Positions 44,640-56,700 of a stretch of DNA of 64,000 nucleotides are shown here, one piece after another. Source of the DNA: Tachypleus tridentatus (lineage: Eukaryota; Arthropoda; Merostomata; Xiphosura; Limulidae); assembly GCF_004210375.1 (NCBI RefSeq), contig NC_134837.1, positions 161,799,310 through 161,863,309 on the forward strand, given 5' to 3'. A program made the translations under genes and the position numbers. The notes below the pieces were generated by a model, which saw nothing but the letters and a program-made list of their open reading frames with translations, made no database searches and had not been told where the DNA came from. Each line of letters begins with the position of its first letter. Within the stretch, counting starts at the first letter, position 1.

Positions 44640-45365
44640 CCTAAATACCAACTGTCCAAAGTTTAAGACCATACCAAAAAGAAGTCCTAAACAGGGTAGA
44701 AATGCCCAACAAGAGATGCATTGAGAACAACTGCAAACATTCGCTTTGGCATGGTCGATATAAGCATTTGCAGAAGGCTGGCTGGAATGTTATTCCAAGT
44801 GGTGAAGATGGCTTCACAAAGACCATGTACTGTTTGGAATTGATGTCCATTTTTATAGACTTTCCTTACCATCCACCCCCAAACATTTTCAATGGGGTTC
44901 AGTTTGGGAGAACACGCTGGATGGTCCAAAAGAATCATGTTATTCGCCATGAAAAAGTCCTTTGTCCTGCGGGCATTGTGGATTGCAGATCCAGTCATTT
45001 CCACACAAGTGAGGGCCTTCAGTCACTAAAGATGCTCTCTTCACCATGCCAATGTAGCCAGCTGCTATTTGACGCCCCTGTATAACCTGAAGCTCCATTG
45101 TTCCATGGAAGGAGAAAGCACCTCAGGTCATGATGGAACCTCCTCCACTGTGACGTGTAGAAAATGTCTCATGTGGGATATCCTTATCATGCCAGCAACG
45201 TTGGAAGCCATCTGTACCATCCAGGATAAATTTTTTTCTCATAAGAGAACAAAATCTTTGTCCACTTTTCTACATCCCATGTTTGGTGCTTCTCAGCAAA
45301 ATTTAACCGAGCTGTTTTGTGGTGTGGAAGGAGGTGTTGCCTTTGAAGACGTTTACGGTTTTTAA
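44640..45365 (-). pseudogene. Tc1-like transposase, catalytic part
   Basis: The minus strand gives the first catalytic region as '[18 protein letters not shown]', then 'GGGSIMTWGAFSFHG' and 'AGYIGMV', and after a frame change 'LLDHPACSPKLNPIENVWG', where the final NPIE.VWG holds the third acidic residue of the DD34E triad. The 105-codon frame 44687-45004 covers this end. At least two frameshifts make it inactive in this copy. Confidence 0.85.
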
Positions 45366-45484
45366 AGCCTTTCTCTCATAGATTCTGTCTTATTGTTCTT
45401 GAGCTGCATTCTGCATCCGTAAGGGCCTTAATCTGGTTTGACGATCAGCTGGTGTCTTGCGGACAACCCGTCGAATCCTCCTGC

Positions 45485-45730
45485 TCAACGCCGGCGAAAT
45501 TTTCTGGGGTGACCATTTGAAATTCTCATTTTGTATCCCTCAGGGTCTTTTAAGAAATTTGCAACAGCAGTTTTACTAAGCCCAATCTCACCAGTGATGG
45601 CACGTTGAGAGAGACCTTGCTTTTGCAACTCGACAATTCTGCCAAGTTCAAACTCTGTCAACTTTTTAGCCTTTGCAATGTTTTTATCCAAAGTAACACA
45701 GGAGATGACAGTGGGAGATGTTGAAAACAC
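45485..45730 (-). pseudogene. Tc1-like transposase, N-terminal DNA-binding part
   Basis: Tc1 transposases bind their inverted repeats through paired helix-turn-helix motifs. This 81-codon frame has 'LTEFELGRIVELQKQGLSQR' followed by 'AITGEIGLSKTAVANFLKDP', the first helix-turn-helix, then the GRPR-type hook as 'NGHPRKF'. The frame is lost after 45485, before the second helix-turn-helix is complete. Confidence 0.85.
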
Positions 45731-46002
45731 TAATGCTTGAACACAAATGACTAAATTTCGTTACGTGTTTACTGATTATCACTTCGTTTCAATGTGGGCT
45801 TAACCTTTTGACCAGCTTGTATTTGGACTAATTTCATAGTGTTCATTCTCCCTATTAAATGCTAAAAAAGTATTTTTTTTTATTTTCCCTTTTTCTTATT
45901 TTCATCTTTTGAAGCTCTTCTCAAATAAGTGGTTGAGTCTAACAATACAAAATGCATATTTTTTCTTTATGTTCATTGGCCTTAAGATTTTAGCCAGCAG
46001 TG

Positions 46003-47100
46003 TATGTAACACTAAGAACACTTGCCCAGAGTTCATCTCTTACAAGGTAACTATCCACATAGTTCAGTAATTAAACATTCTTTATTAGGTTGCTCAGTTA
46101 GATAAAGCATCTTAACAGCAACTTACAACTAAGTTCCTTTATCTATTGCTTTATATACACCTGCTGAACCACTAAAACAATTAAAGAAATATCATCAGAA
46201 TCTGTAATGTACTCGAATGTAAAGACATTACCAGATTCTAGTGATAAAATTATTATGCATTTAAAACAAATGAACAATGGAAAAGCACCTGTTTAAAATA
46301 TTTGTACAATAATAAAACTGTATGCATATCTTATTATACAGGAAACAATATCATACATAACTAAATGTCTCTCAATATATGAAGACTACCATAAAGTTTC
46401 AATACAAAATAAACAGTAAGTGAAATTGATACATGTAAGCACCACTTTTTAAAATAACATTAATACCTTTTTGGAAGTTATTCTGGTGTTACAATCGAGA
46501 TGTACTAGTAACGTGACGATTTTAGAATCTTTTCAGCTAATCACTCGTGACTGAATTAATCCATTGAAGTAAATGTATGCTTTTAAGTATGAGAATATCA
46601 ATGACACTATTGATTATTCTGCTCTATAAATCTTGTAAATTTGTGTATGGCCAAATATGCTTTACAATTTCACAAAGTAATGATGTCTTTATACACTGTT
46701 ATTTTATTTTACAGAAGTTACTAAATGCTCTCTTTTAATCAAAATGTGCAGTTATTCAGTTTCAAAATTTTAACTTAATGAACTATGTAACTATTTTTGC
46801 TGGGACATAGTTATTTTTGAAAACAAACTTTTGTTGAAGTAAAATGTAATAGCTGTATTTGTGTGAAATGAATCAAACTGTCCACTTGTTATTCTGCATT
46901 TTTTTAATTCCTTGGTAGGTCAGAAAATGGCAAGGTGTTACTTATATTGAACATTTCTATATTTTATGATTTAAATGACATTTTCAATACATCAGGAATA
47001 TGTTAAGCAGCACATACATTTCCCTCTACATCACATATAGTGTAATAATGTTATAAATGTCATTACTTTCTCTTCTGAAAATGCATTTACATGCACTACT
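46003..47100. other. Block flank right of Tc1, no gene
   Basis: Matches 6859-8010 in copy 1. No gene recognised. Confidence 0.55.
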
Positions 47101-48366
47101 TACATTTTCTTATATAAATAGCTGTTCACATGCATTACTGCCCTCTATATGCAAAACAACATTCTTACACACATGTCACAAGCCTTCTGCCTCCCCTCCA
47201 TCAGAAATGGCTTGTTCTAATGTGTGTCTCATGCAAATTATCAGGACAACCCTCAACCAGTGAAACTGCCACATATTCAGGGTTACCCATGTTATTTCCT
47301 CTATTGAATTTTACAAGAATATCACAACGAGTTTTGCCACAAATTGGAAGATTCTGCTTTAAACAAGAAAGTGAGATGTGTGAAAGGAGTTAAATACCTA
47401 TCGAAAATACAATGTTAGTATCGATAAATTATAATATTATACATATGTTCACATAAGTACCTAGAATTCATATTCCATAGGCAAAAGAACCAGAGCGACG
47501 AAATATAGGAAGAATCCTTTGAAACCATAGAAGGAAAACATCTAGAAACAAGAGAATAAGATGCAAAGAACTGATGTGAGAGACTGTACTACAATTGAAC
47601 TCTTTGTCCATTGAAAAAAATTGTGGTACATGTGGATGGAAAACAGTGTCCAAGTGGTGTGTGAAAAAAACAATGGAACTGCTTCCAGAAGTACAGTGAA
47701 TAATGCACAACAGACCACACTCAACAAGCCGACTACATCCAAAACCCATGTTACTGGGAACTAACATCCATACAGTTATAGGGTGAGGAAAAAACGCCTA
47801 CACTTCAAGTTCAAAAGATGCAATAACATTAATAACAAGTAATTACCATCAAAAGGTAAATAAGGCCCCTGAAAAATTTAATAATAATAAAAAATAACTT
47901 ACCTAGCCAAAGTCACATGGAAATTTGAAGAGTGGCTACACATCAAAGAAGACAGCCAAATGAGGATGAAATGGTGATACTATACAAACAGCGAGAGACG
48001 AATGGGTTAGAAGTAGTCAACTAGTACAGTTGAAGAAGTTCTTCCAGAGGATGATAAAGATGAAATATAAGAGAAAAGGTAAGACATCAAATATGATGAG
48101 AATAAATATGAAACAAAAAAGTATAGGACGAAAACAAAAGAGACGAATAAACCAACTGAATAAAAAGCCCTGTCCCCATTGGTGAAGCTGAAAACAGAAA
48201 TATCAGAATAGTTGTCAAGGTATAAAGAGAGGGGAACAAGCACTACAGATGACAGTTGTGTGAGCAATGAAATATTGAAGATCACATATAGGAAGTAGTC
48301 TGTCTGGATCAGACATGATAAAGGTTACTAATGGAAGGAAGGTAGATCAATGAGTTATCCTCACTA
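47100..48366 (-). mobile_element. DIRS-like remnant, copy 2 (left end only)
   Basis: Left terminal repeat with 'ccctctatatgcaaaac' at 47141, then the same broken minus-strand frames as copy 1 (47468-47767, 48007-48285). Similarity stops at about 48366, so RT and right end are absent. Confidence 0.65.
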
Positions 48367-50828
48367 GCTACTGTTGTTTTGAGGAGGAAAGAATGATTCA
48401 GATAAAGGAGAAATATGTAGGATGATAAAGAGATAATAGCACATTGAATATAAATGTTGCAGGAAAATTAACTTGTGTTAAGATCATAGAATAAAAGAAC
48501 TGACGTCCCAATGTAATGACTGAGAATGACTGTAGTACATGCCAGTAGCATGAAAACAGTATCGATGTGGCTATACTGGTATGTACAATACTCTGAAAAG
48601 GTTAGCCCTGTAATGTATGAGCTACACAGATCCAATGCAATGTACATAGAACACATTTATCAGCTGTGTCCACACATCTCAGACAAACCTTTAGTTCACT
48701 GGCTTGACCAGGAAACTGCAGATGAAAACAATGAGTCAGAGGAAGATGAGAACATTGTTTGTAATTGTTACATCCTGTATGAGAATAGAGAAAGGAAACT
48801 GTACTTGTATAGAACATCCAAAGAAAGGACAGCACAAATCTAACGTAGCTTATCCAAATATTAAATGGAATATAATTGAAGGCCATTTTATGAGAGAGGA
48901 ACAATCGCAGCCACAACAACACAAACAACCAGTACCTGGCACAAATCATAAGGTGTGTTATCATGTAATTTACCCTGGTGTTCAGAGGTACTGAGGGAAG
49001 TAAGATAAAAATGACATTGGAGGGTACAGCATCTAACTAGTTTTACCTCCATACTGTCAGCCTCATATGATTAAGACAGAAATTGAGCAAATGTGGAAAG
49101 CTGGATGTTCACAAAAACTAACTAAATAAAATGAAACCAAAAAAATGATAATAAATTATAAAAAAAAAACATTACACCAACAGGGAAGACAGCAAAACTG
49201 TCCTTGAATTTAGCATTTCAGCTCTCAATACAATGTTTTGGCATAAATAACAAAGTAATAGGGTGTTACTATACTGAACCCAACCTACATTATAAATATC
49301 GTTCCCATCCTGCACCCTTTATGTTACCATCTGAAAATTCAATGGTTCTAATTAGATCCACAGAGTAGCAGGTATTATATAAAGTTAATAATATAAAGCA
49401 AAAAAAATATATGTTTATGTTCACTTAAGAATGAAATAAATGATTTTAATAACCAAAAATTATGGTGTAAACACTGAATGCTGGCAAAATATTCAAATCC
49501 AACAGCTTTAAAAATTGTTATACGAACGAGTAAGTGCAGTTTTTTTTTAACATGGTTGTTTTATCCAGGTGTCTGAGAAACAGTATTTCAAATTATCCTT
49601 TGTCTCCAACTAGTTAAAGCCAAATACAATTTCACTGAATAACAGAACTGATCAGTTTGACTGTATAGTGAGAGACAAAAGCTTCTATGAAATTATCTAT
49701 ACATATAGGATAAAATATACTAATCATTACAACCTAAATGGTTTAAACTGCTGAAATATTGTAAAAGTTATAAATTATTGTAAAACATGTTAACTACAGA
49801 AGTATTTCCTTTTCTATTTTCATCTTAATTTCTTCACTGTGGCTAAATATTAGAAGTATATAAAAGAGAGACTTGTGTTATTGTTTGTTTTAGACAGTCC
49901 TGATTTTCAATGGACAATGGACAAATTAATGTAATCTGGAAAAAGAAATCGTCTGTAGTAAACTTGTTTTTTGATAACCAAATTTGAAAAGTTTGCAAAG
50001 TCATTACATGTTTCAAAACTTACCTCGTTTTATGCTCTAATCCATTCAAACTAACATATTTAAACTTTTAATATCTCTATGGATTACACTGTTGAGATGC
50101 AGAAATTCTACTCCTTGAGGAACCTGAATTTCAATTCAGTGTGCTTGTTGCTTTTATTTCTTTATACATGGATATATTTATATATATTTAGAGAAAACAA
50201 TTCAAACATGAGATGGAATAAGGGAATGTTAATGTTTTGTTTATATTCATAAACAGCAGAAATAACCAGCTTTGATCTCATTGTTGGTTGATATATTAGT
50301 TGTTTTACCATCTGCTGGTGCATCCATCATAAATCTGGCCCCGAGAAAAGCATGGGTTTGCAGGTCAAGACCAACAACCTTGAGTGACTGCCCCTGTGCA
50401 ACACTAAACTTAAATTGTTTCAGTACTTTGTTATATCACTAACAATTTTAATAAACAAACTTTAAACAAATCAACAAATGGTTTCAAGTTTTGTTATTTA
50501 TGTTTCATTTTATATTTTCAGTACATAGATAAAGAGCAATATTAAATTATACTTCTATTGCTAATCAACATGACATAAAAGCCATTGCTGGAAATGATTG
50601 TTGGCAAATCATTCTGCCTTTTATATACATTAGATGTTGTTATATAAATGAACCTACCAGCTATGCTCAAATTATTAGGTTGACATTCTCAATATAACAG
50701 AGATGGACTAGCCATGCATCATGGCACATGGGCCCTCTCAAAAGAAATGAATGAGTAACACATGACTGTCAATGCTGGTGGGATGGTATAGGCCTTACCT
50801 CATAATAAGATGGTATGGTTCCCAAAAA
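48367..50828. other. Stretch with one unassigned open frame
   Basis: A plus-strand frame at 48526-48843 (105 codons, with 'ELHRSNAMYIEHIYQLCPHI' and the acidic 'ENNESEEDENIV') overlaps a second frame at 48704-48994. The text is protein-like, but no family was recognised and no splice sites were convincing. It could be a transposon remnant. The rest, to 50828, is empty AT-rich sequence. Confidence 0.4.
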
Positions 50829-51092
50829 GGGTTTGGTTCTTGAATTTTATACAAAGCTACAAAAGAGCTATCTGCACTAGTCATCTCTAATTTAGCAGTG
50901 TGAGACTAAAAGTAAGGTAGCTAGTCATCACCACCACTTTGGCTACTCTTTGAGCAATGAATAGTGGGATTGACAGTCACATGAAAATACTTCTATGGCT
51001 AAAAGGACAAGTATGTTTGATGTAAAAAAGATTCACACCTACAACCTTAATATTACAAATTGATCACCATAACCATCTGGACATGCCAGGCC
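50829..51092 (-). mobile_element. SINE family 1, old reverse copy
   Basis: Plus-strand text 'ttatacaaagctacaaaaga', 'aatttagcagtgtgagacta', 'gctagtcatcaccaccact' and 'gaatagtgggattgacagtc' is the inverse of the family body. The head near 51090 reads, inverted, 'ggcctggcatgtccagatgg'. 'cccaaaaa' on both sides (50821-50828 and 51093-51100) may be the target duplication, though it is low-complexity. Confidence 0.85.
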
Positions 51093-51100
51093 CCCAAAAA

Positions 51101-52949
51101 CAGAATATTCCACCTTTACTAAACAACTATGTTATTATATCTTGAACCCATTTTATCATAAAAATAATAACTATGAACATTTCTACTGAAGCAACATGAC
51201 ATAAAAGCTTTTGTTGGAACATGCCATTAACAAATTGCATTGTTATATGGGGAAAAGTCTCTTTTCTATGTTGTTTCTTTTAATATTTTTCCCTCCTTAA
51301 AAAAATGTACATGCACACATACATGTCTGTCTGTGATTTCTCTTTTTAATACAAGGAACCACTTCTTTTATCTGTTGTTTCCTGCTACTTTGCCACCTTG
51401 AACAGATGCATATGTGCATGGACAAATAATACTCAAGGTGCACACCTTCAGAGGTCACTTGGTATGGGTGCACAATTTTAGGTTTCTGAAATCTGAAGAT
51501 ATAGCCTTCACATATTCTTTCCTATATGTTTTTCTCTAGCTTTATTTCTAAAAAGATGCACATACATGTGAATAAGTAATAAAACTCAGATGCATAACCT
51601 GAGAGTCCACTTACTATTGGTGCAAATTTTCAGGTTTCTAAGCTCTATCCTTTGAAGATATGATGGTCATACACATGCAGAGACAAACTCTTCTGTTATT
51701 ATAGGTAAACAATGTTATTAGCATAATACTGCTCACATAATATACACAGTAGATTTTTCATGTTTCTAGTTTATCCAGAAAGACTAGGCCACCACCTGCA
51801 GTAATTTTTATATGTGTATTCTTTACAACTTAAACGAGTTTTGTCATTTAGAGTATTATAAATTCTAAAACTAAAGTTTTAGTCTATTTTAAGACTGAAC
51901 TATTTGTTAAGGTTTTATTTTATTTGAACTATCAGCCCTTTCTTATTCTTATTCTTTTTCAAATTAACAACTTGTATGATAGAAGATTAAAAATATGCTA
52001 TACATTGAAACATCAAAGGCATAAGTTTTCACTGATATTCAGTACAGTTAAATTTTGTCAATAGTAAATTAACAAGAATATTTGTAAATTTGTTGAACAT
52101 GTGCTTTCCTATAATGCACTGGAAGTGAAGAAAGAGCCACACAGTTTACACTATGATAACCACATCAATTTTACACGGAAATTCACTATTACTGGCTGAA
52201 ATGTTATTTGAAATATTTTTATCACTCAAGATATTAAAGTTTTAGAAGTGTCAAATTTTGTTACCATGTTTAGAGAGTTTTAAAAAGGAACTACAATAGT
52301 TATTGAACAGATTTTGAAAAATTACTATAATCAGACATCTTCTGTAAAAAAAAAAAAAACCCTCTATCCAAAACAATCAATATATCATGCTTCTTTACCA
52401 ACTGTTGATATTTCATTTTCAGACAGACAGGTTCACATGAGAACATTATTCAAAGAGCCAAGTACCAAATAATATTCCATTATCACCTAGACAAATAAAG
52501 ATTAAAATTTCACTTGTATATTATTCTTTAATAAAGTCATATATAAATAATAAGACAGAATATTTTTTTCCTTACTTAAGATTCTGCCAGTAATCATGTA
52601 TCTAATACAAATACCCACACCAAAGTTCTTCCAATAATTCTTCACGAGGTAAAAAATAAAGTAGCTATACTTCTTCAGTGCTCTTTTATTTTAAGAGTTA
52701 GATTATTATTATTATCTAGAACAGTGTTTACAAAAGTGTGATACCTGTACCTGTGGTATCACACAAGAAAATTTTAGGTGGTATGTGGATGAAGATTTTC
52801 ATTTAATGATGGTGTGTCTGAGCCATCATAGATTACTGGTTAAGAACAGGATTTCTAAAGTGTAATGGTAAAGATTGTGAAGGAAATGAGATAAAGTGGT
52901 GATAGCTATGAGAACCAATTTAATGAATCACCAAAACTGTTTGATAGTG
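51101..52949. other. No gene recognised
   Basis: AT-rich, with an imperfect tandem repeat at 51405-51695 and otherwise nothing assignable. Confidence 0.5.
51405..51695 (+). repeat. Two imperfect tandem units of about 150 bp
   Basis: 'cagatgcatatgtgcatgga' to 'gaagatatagccttcacata' is repeated as 'aagatgcacatacatgtgaa' to 'gaagatatgatggtcataca'. Shared internal text includes 'ggtgca.aatttt.aggtttct'. Origin unknown. Confidence 0.6.
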
Positions 52950-53455
52950 TTGTAAAAGTACCAGCTGCAAAGAAACCACAAATATCATGCAAATATGATG
53001 AAAATTATTTGTAAATTGGATTTTGATGGACAAGCAATGAAAGAAGGCCTATTCCATTATGTGTCATACGTATGGAGACCTCAAACATCATTTTGAAACA
53101 AAGCATGAGGAATACCATGTGTAAGCTATTGAATTTTTCAAAGAAAAGAGAAAGGACATTCCAGTCACCCAGAAAGTAAAGCACAGTGTGGCAGGAGATG
53201 ATAGTGTGAAATCTGTGGAAACCTCTTTTATAGTATCATATGTGACTGTAAATGCCAAAGCTATTGGAGTAATAGGAGAGATGCTAATCAAACCTGTTGC
53301 CAAAGAAGTGATCATGGGAAGCAAGGTAAGCTAAACAATAGATATATGCTTATTTCAACAACCTAAATATATCATTCTACGGCAAGCTGATATATCAGTA
53401 ATCTACATGCAAGACAAAGTTAATGCAATGATTGCAAAACTGGAGCTATGGGGTA
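52950..53455 (+). mobile_element. hAT-superfamily transposon fragment (ZBED5/SCAND3-like)
   Basis: The plus strand in mixed frames reads 'CKYDENYL', then a 'WTSNE'-like piece, a zinc-finger relic around 53040-53120 ('TSNIILKQSMRNT'-type text, inverse of KRH...KH), 'SFIVSYVTVNAKAIGVIGEM' (the 'SY.VA...AK....I.E.L..P' segment) and 'DKVNAMIAKLELWG'. This order matches hAT transposases of the ZBED5/SCAND3 type. The catalytic domain is absent, replaced by LINE sequence from about 53450. Confidence 0.65.
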
Positions 53456-53774
53456 CACCATAGTTTACCCATGAATCCCCTCTGTATATTCACTGTTTGC
53501 AACCATCTCTTATGTGTGCTTCCAAACTTCACTCTTTGCCACATCATTGTACTTGGGGTTGTGTTTTCCATCCTCAGTGGGCCACACTTTTCTATCATAG
53601 AAAATCTGCTATTGTTCCTTTTAGCCTTCGTATTCAGGCACAATCAGAAAAATTGGATATATTTTTGAATAGCATAGCAGTATCAACAGTTTGGCCTCTT
53701 CCACCATGGCTAATTACTATCCCCAACTGTGACCTTTCGTTGAGTCGTCTGAGAACAAATCTATTAGATTTGTA
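53450..53774 (+). mobile_element. I-like LINE internal fragment, inverted relative to the other copies
   Basis: The plus strand encodes 'HCTWGCVFHPQWATLF', 'KSAIVPFSLRIQAQSEKLDI' and 'WPLPPWLIT', which match the RT-to-RNase H spacer of the LINE at 58388 ('HPTWGCVFLPQWAILF', 'QSAIAPFGLRIQAQLDELGL'). Only about 325 bp are present, with neither 3' end nor 5' end, so it arrived by rearrangement and not by normal retrotransposition. More diverged than the two long copies. Confidence 0.8.
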
Positions 53775-53828
53775 TCTACAGATGGAACACATGAAACACA
53801 GCACAATCTGAATTAAGTGAAAGGCTAT
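53775..53828. mobile_element. DIRS-like fragment at a chimeric junction
   Basis: 'tctacagatggaacacatga' to 'aagtgaaaggctat' is identical or nearly so to 10851-10907 and 55986-56038, a segment inside the DIRS-like element. Here it is a 54-bp piece between LINE and pogo sequence. Confidence 0.8.
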
Positions 53829-53835
53829 TTAGTTA

Positions 53836-54475
53836 TTTCCTGTGAAATGGGAAGCAAATAATAAAGCGTGGATGACAAGTGCTATATTTCAGAAAATTTT
53901 AAACAAATTAAGCAAGAGAATGGAACAAGAAAATAGGAATATTCTACATTTCCTAGATAATACAATTTGTCACCCAAAAGTTTAACTTTCAAATGTTTGC
54001 TTAATCTTTCTATCTCCATGTACAACATCAGTTCTACAGCCACTAGATTATGGAATTATACAGATTATAAAATTAAAATACAGAATATTGATCCTTCAGC
54101 ATATTATTGCAAACATGGACGTCTGTAAGGGAGCATCTGAAATGACCATGAAAATTGACGTGTTAGAAGCAATTGCATTTTCATGTCATTCAATCAAGTA
54201 CATAGAAGATGAATGTGTAATAAAGTGCTTTCGAAACTGTGGATTTATTCTTGATAATGGCAGAGATTGTGGAGAAGTTATTTATTATGATGATTCTAGT
54301 AAAATCCAAACTTTGATTGAGAAGATTGATGCAGATGATTCTGTGAACCTGAAAAGTTTTACGAAATTTCTCAAGAATGTTTTAACAGAAACTGATGAAA
54401 TTGATCTAAAATTTGTAATAGAATCGCAAATGATGTTCTCTTTCAACTGCATGAGAAAACCCATTAAAAAATGAA
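53836..54475 (+). pseudogene. pogo/Tigger-type transposase fragment, copy 3
   Basis: Starts abruptly at the codons for 'PVKWEANNKAWMTSAIF', with no left terminal repeat. Shows 'ILHFLDNTICHP' and 'TSVLQPLDYGII', with the same TAA between them as copy 1. A clean frame runs 54088-54474. The right end is deleted at the same point as in copy 1. Confidence 0.82.
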
Positions 54476-54479
54476 ACAG

Positions 54480-55651
54480 TTGAGAGTAGACACTTTCTTC
54501 AAATAAATTTAAGATCTTGTGGGACTTGTGGGCTCGAGCACCCACATCTCACTCTCCTGATTTCTAATCTTATGTAAGACTAGCAAATTGGAGGTTAAAG
54601 TTAAAAAACAGTGTATCCCCACTGCATTATGGTTCCTACTTCATCAGTCACCTCCAAAACCAAGGATACATTTTTTAATCCCACATTGTAGCTTGTATCC
54701 TAGAATCCTTTTTTTAAAATATGCAGCATATTTAGTTCAATTTGAATGTTGTTTTTTTTATGGCTTGAAAACTTAGGGTAATATGATATATAGAATGAAA
54801 TGAAAATCAGTGTATCAAAAGCAATTGTGGCTGTAACCCACAGTCTCTCACATAAAAATTATCATGCATTATTTATAACCAAAATTTTATAAAAGCAAAC
54901 CTGTGAGAGTTATATGTAAAAGTATTCTTAAACCAATAGTGTTACTCAAAATTGATCTACTAAGTTTAATAGGTATTACCTTAACGTACACTGTACAGAA
55001 TGTAAAATTAAAATTTCAGGAGAATTAATTAATATGTAACACTAAGAACACTTACCCAGAGTTCATTTCTTACAAGGTAACTATCCACACAGTTCACAAG
55101 GTTCAGATGTTTCACATCACACAATATTAATAGTTTAGTAATTAAACCTTCTTTATCAGATTGCTAGGTTAGATAAACCTTCGTAACAGCAACTTCCAAC
55201 CCAGTTTCTCTATCTATTGCTTTATATACACCTGCTGAACCACTAAAACAATTAAAGAAATATCATCAGAATCTGTAATGTACTCAAATGTAAAGACATT
55301 ACCAGATTCTAGTGATAAAATTATGATGCTTTAAAAAACAAATGAACAATGGAAAATCACCTGTTTAAAATATTTGTACAATAATAAAACTGTATGCATA
55401 TCTTATAATACAGGAAACACAATATCATACATCACTAAATTTCTCTCAATATATGAAGACTACCATAAAGTTTCAATACAAAATAAACAGTAAGTGAAAC
55501 TGACACATGTAAGCACCACTTTTTAAAATAACATTAATACCTTTTTTGGAAGTTATTCTGGTGTTACAATCGAAATGTACTAGTAACATGACAATTTTAG
55601 AATCTTTTCAGCAAATCATTCATGAGTGAATTAATCCATTGAAGTAAATGT
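54480..55651. other. Anonymous block segment
   Basis: Equivalent to 6350-7484 in copy 1. No gene recognised. Confidence 0.6.
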
Positions 55652-56700
55652 ATGTGTGGAAACTGGGTATGGGTAAAACATTGCAGAAAGTCATAGTGTG
55701 CTCCTAAATTGACAAAATAAACTACGGCTGCTTAGAACAAGTTTTGATGATATATCAAAGCAAGTTGATTGGCAGTCCGTGAGAGAAAAAGAGATACTGC
55801 GACTCTCAACCAGTTGGGAAGTAAGATGCTCCACAAAATATCTAATATCCAGAAAAGATGGGAAGACTAAATAAGAACTATCATGCAACAAAGAAAGACA
55901 AGGTTCTATGAAATCAAGTAAATGGATGACACATCATAAACCTGAAAAATTATGTCTAAACAAGTTTTTAAGGCCGAGCTGATTCTACAGATGGAACACA
56001 TGAAACACAGCACAATCTGAATTAAGTGAAAGGCTATCAAAATCTTAGTTAAACTAAACAGATTTAACATGTTCTCGGGGAATTAAGGAAAGTTCAGGAG
56101 TACATGCTTGACCTATATTGTAAGCAATATCTTAGCAAATAATCACAGATAAACCCAATCACAATTGATCCATCGTGTCACCAATGAAAAACTGTTTTGT
56201 GAGAGGTATGATACCTAAAGTTGAAAAATTAACCTTGAAATTTGTAGGAAATAATATATAGAACAAATTGTTTGATAGATGAATACAAACATGTGAGAAA
56301 ATAAAATGCATTAAAACAATAAAGATTGGATAGAGAATTTAAAGACAAACTGCTTAATCCAAAATGATTAATACAAAAGACCACTTCAGAAGTATAACTA
56401 TTTAAATTATAATTAGGAACCATGCTAAAGAAAAATTTCAAACTTAATAAAACCCTGCTGAAAAAGAAATGATAGTTCAGTAGAACTGAATATTAATCAT
56501 ATGTGTAATGTTACAAAATGTGTGTCATTTTCATTGGTGGAAGGATTTCATGTGGTAATTTGTAAGAGAAACTCGTTAAAATCAAGTATTTCCCATGGAT
56601 GGGTGGTGCGAGGCTTGTGATATGCATAAAACATGTTTTGCATATAGGTGGCAGCATTAAATGAGAATAGTTAATCTTGCGAAAGGATATAATGTAACTT
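55652..56700 (-). mobile_element. DIRS-like remnant, copy 3 (right part only)
   Basis: Begins at the point equivalent to 10517, so left repeat and RT are gone. The frame 55691-55891 repeats 10558-10755. The right terminal repeat survives at 56563-56700, with 'ttgcatataggtggcagcat' and 'gttaatcttgcg' as in 35130-35160. Confidence 0.65.
56563..56700 (-). repeat. DIRS-like right inverted terminal repeat, copy 3
   Basis: Reading inward on the minus strand it gives 'ccacctatatgcaaaacatg' and then 'cacaagcct', the inverse-orientation partner of 8047-8150 ('ccctctatatgcaaaacatt', 'cacaagcctttt'). Confidence 0.7.

Larger units (their letters stand above)
44467..46002 (-). mobile_element. Tc1-like DNA transposon, 1.5 kb
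   Basis: The inverted ends are 'cactgctggccaaaatctta' on the left and its inverse, ending 'agattttagccagcagtg', on the right. TA follows at 46003-46004. On the left the duplicate reads CA, apparently a mutated TA. The uninterrupted site survives in copy 1 at about 6864 ('actaatatgtaac'). The transposase is on the minus strand and frameshifted. The insertion is private to copy 2, so it postdates the block duplication. Confidence 0.92.
41459..48366. repeat. Large duplicated block, copy 2
   Basis: It matches copy 1 from 5098 to about 9260. Differences: the pogo element keeps its right end (extra sequence 42790-43950), and a Tc1-like element sits at 44467-46002. The block ends within the DIRS-like remnant at about 48366. 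It is more diverged from copies 1 and 3 than those are from each other. Confidence 0.85.

Noticed and set aside
44702..45085. 127-codon plus-strand frame
   Set aside because: Antisense to the Tc1-like transposase catalytic region.
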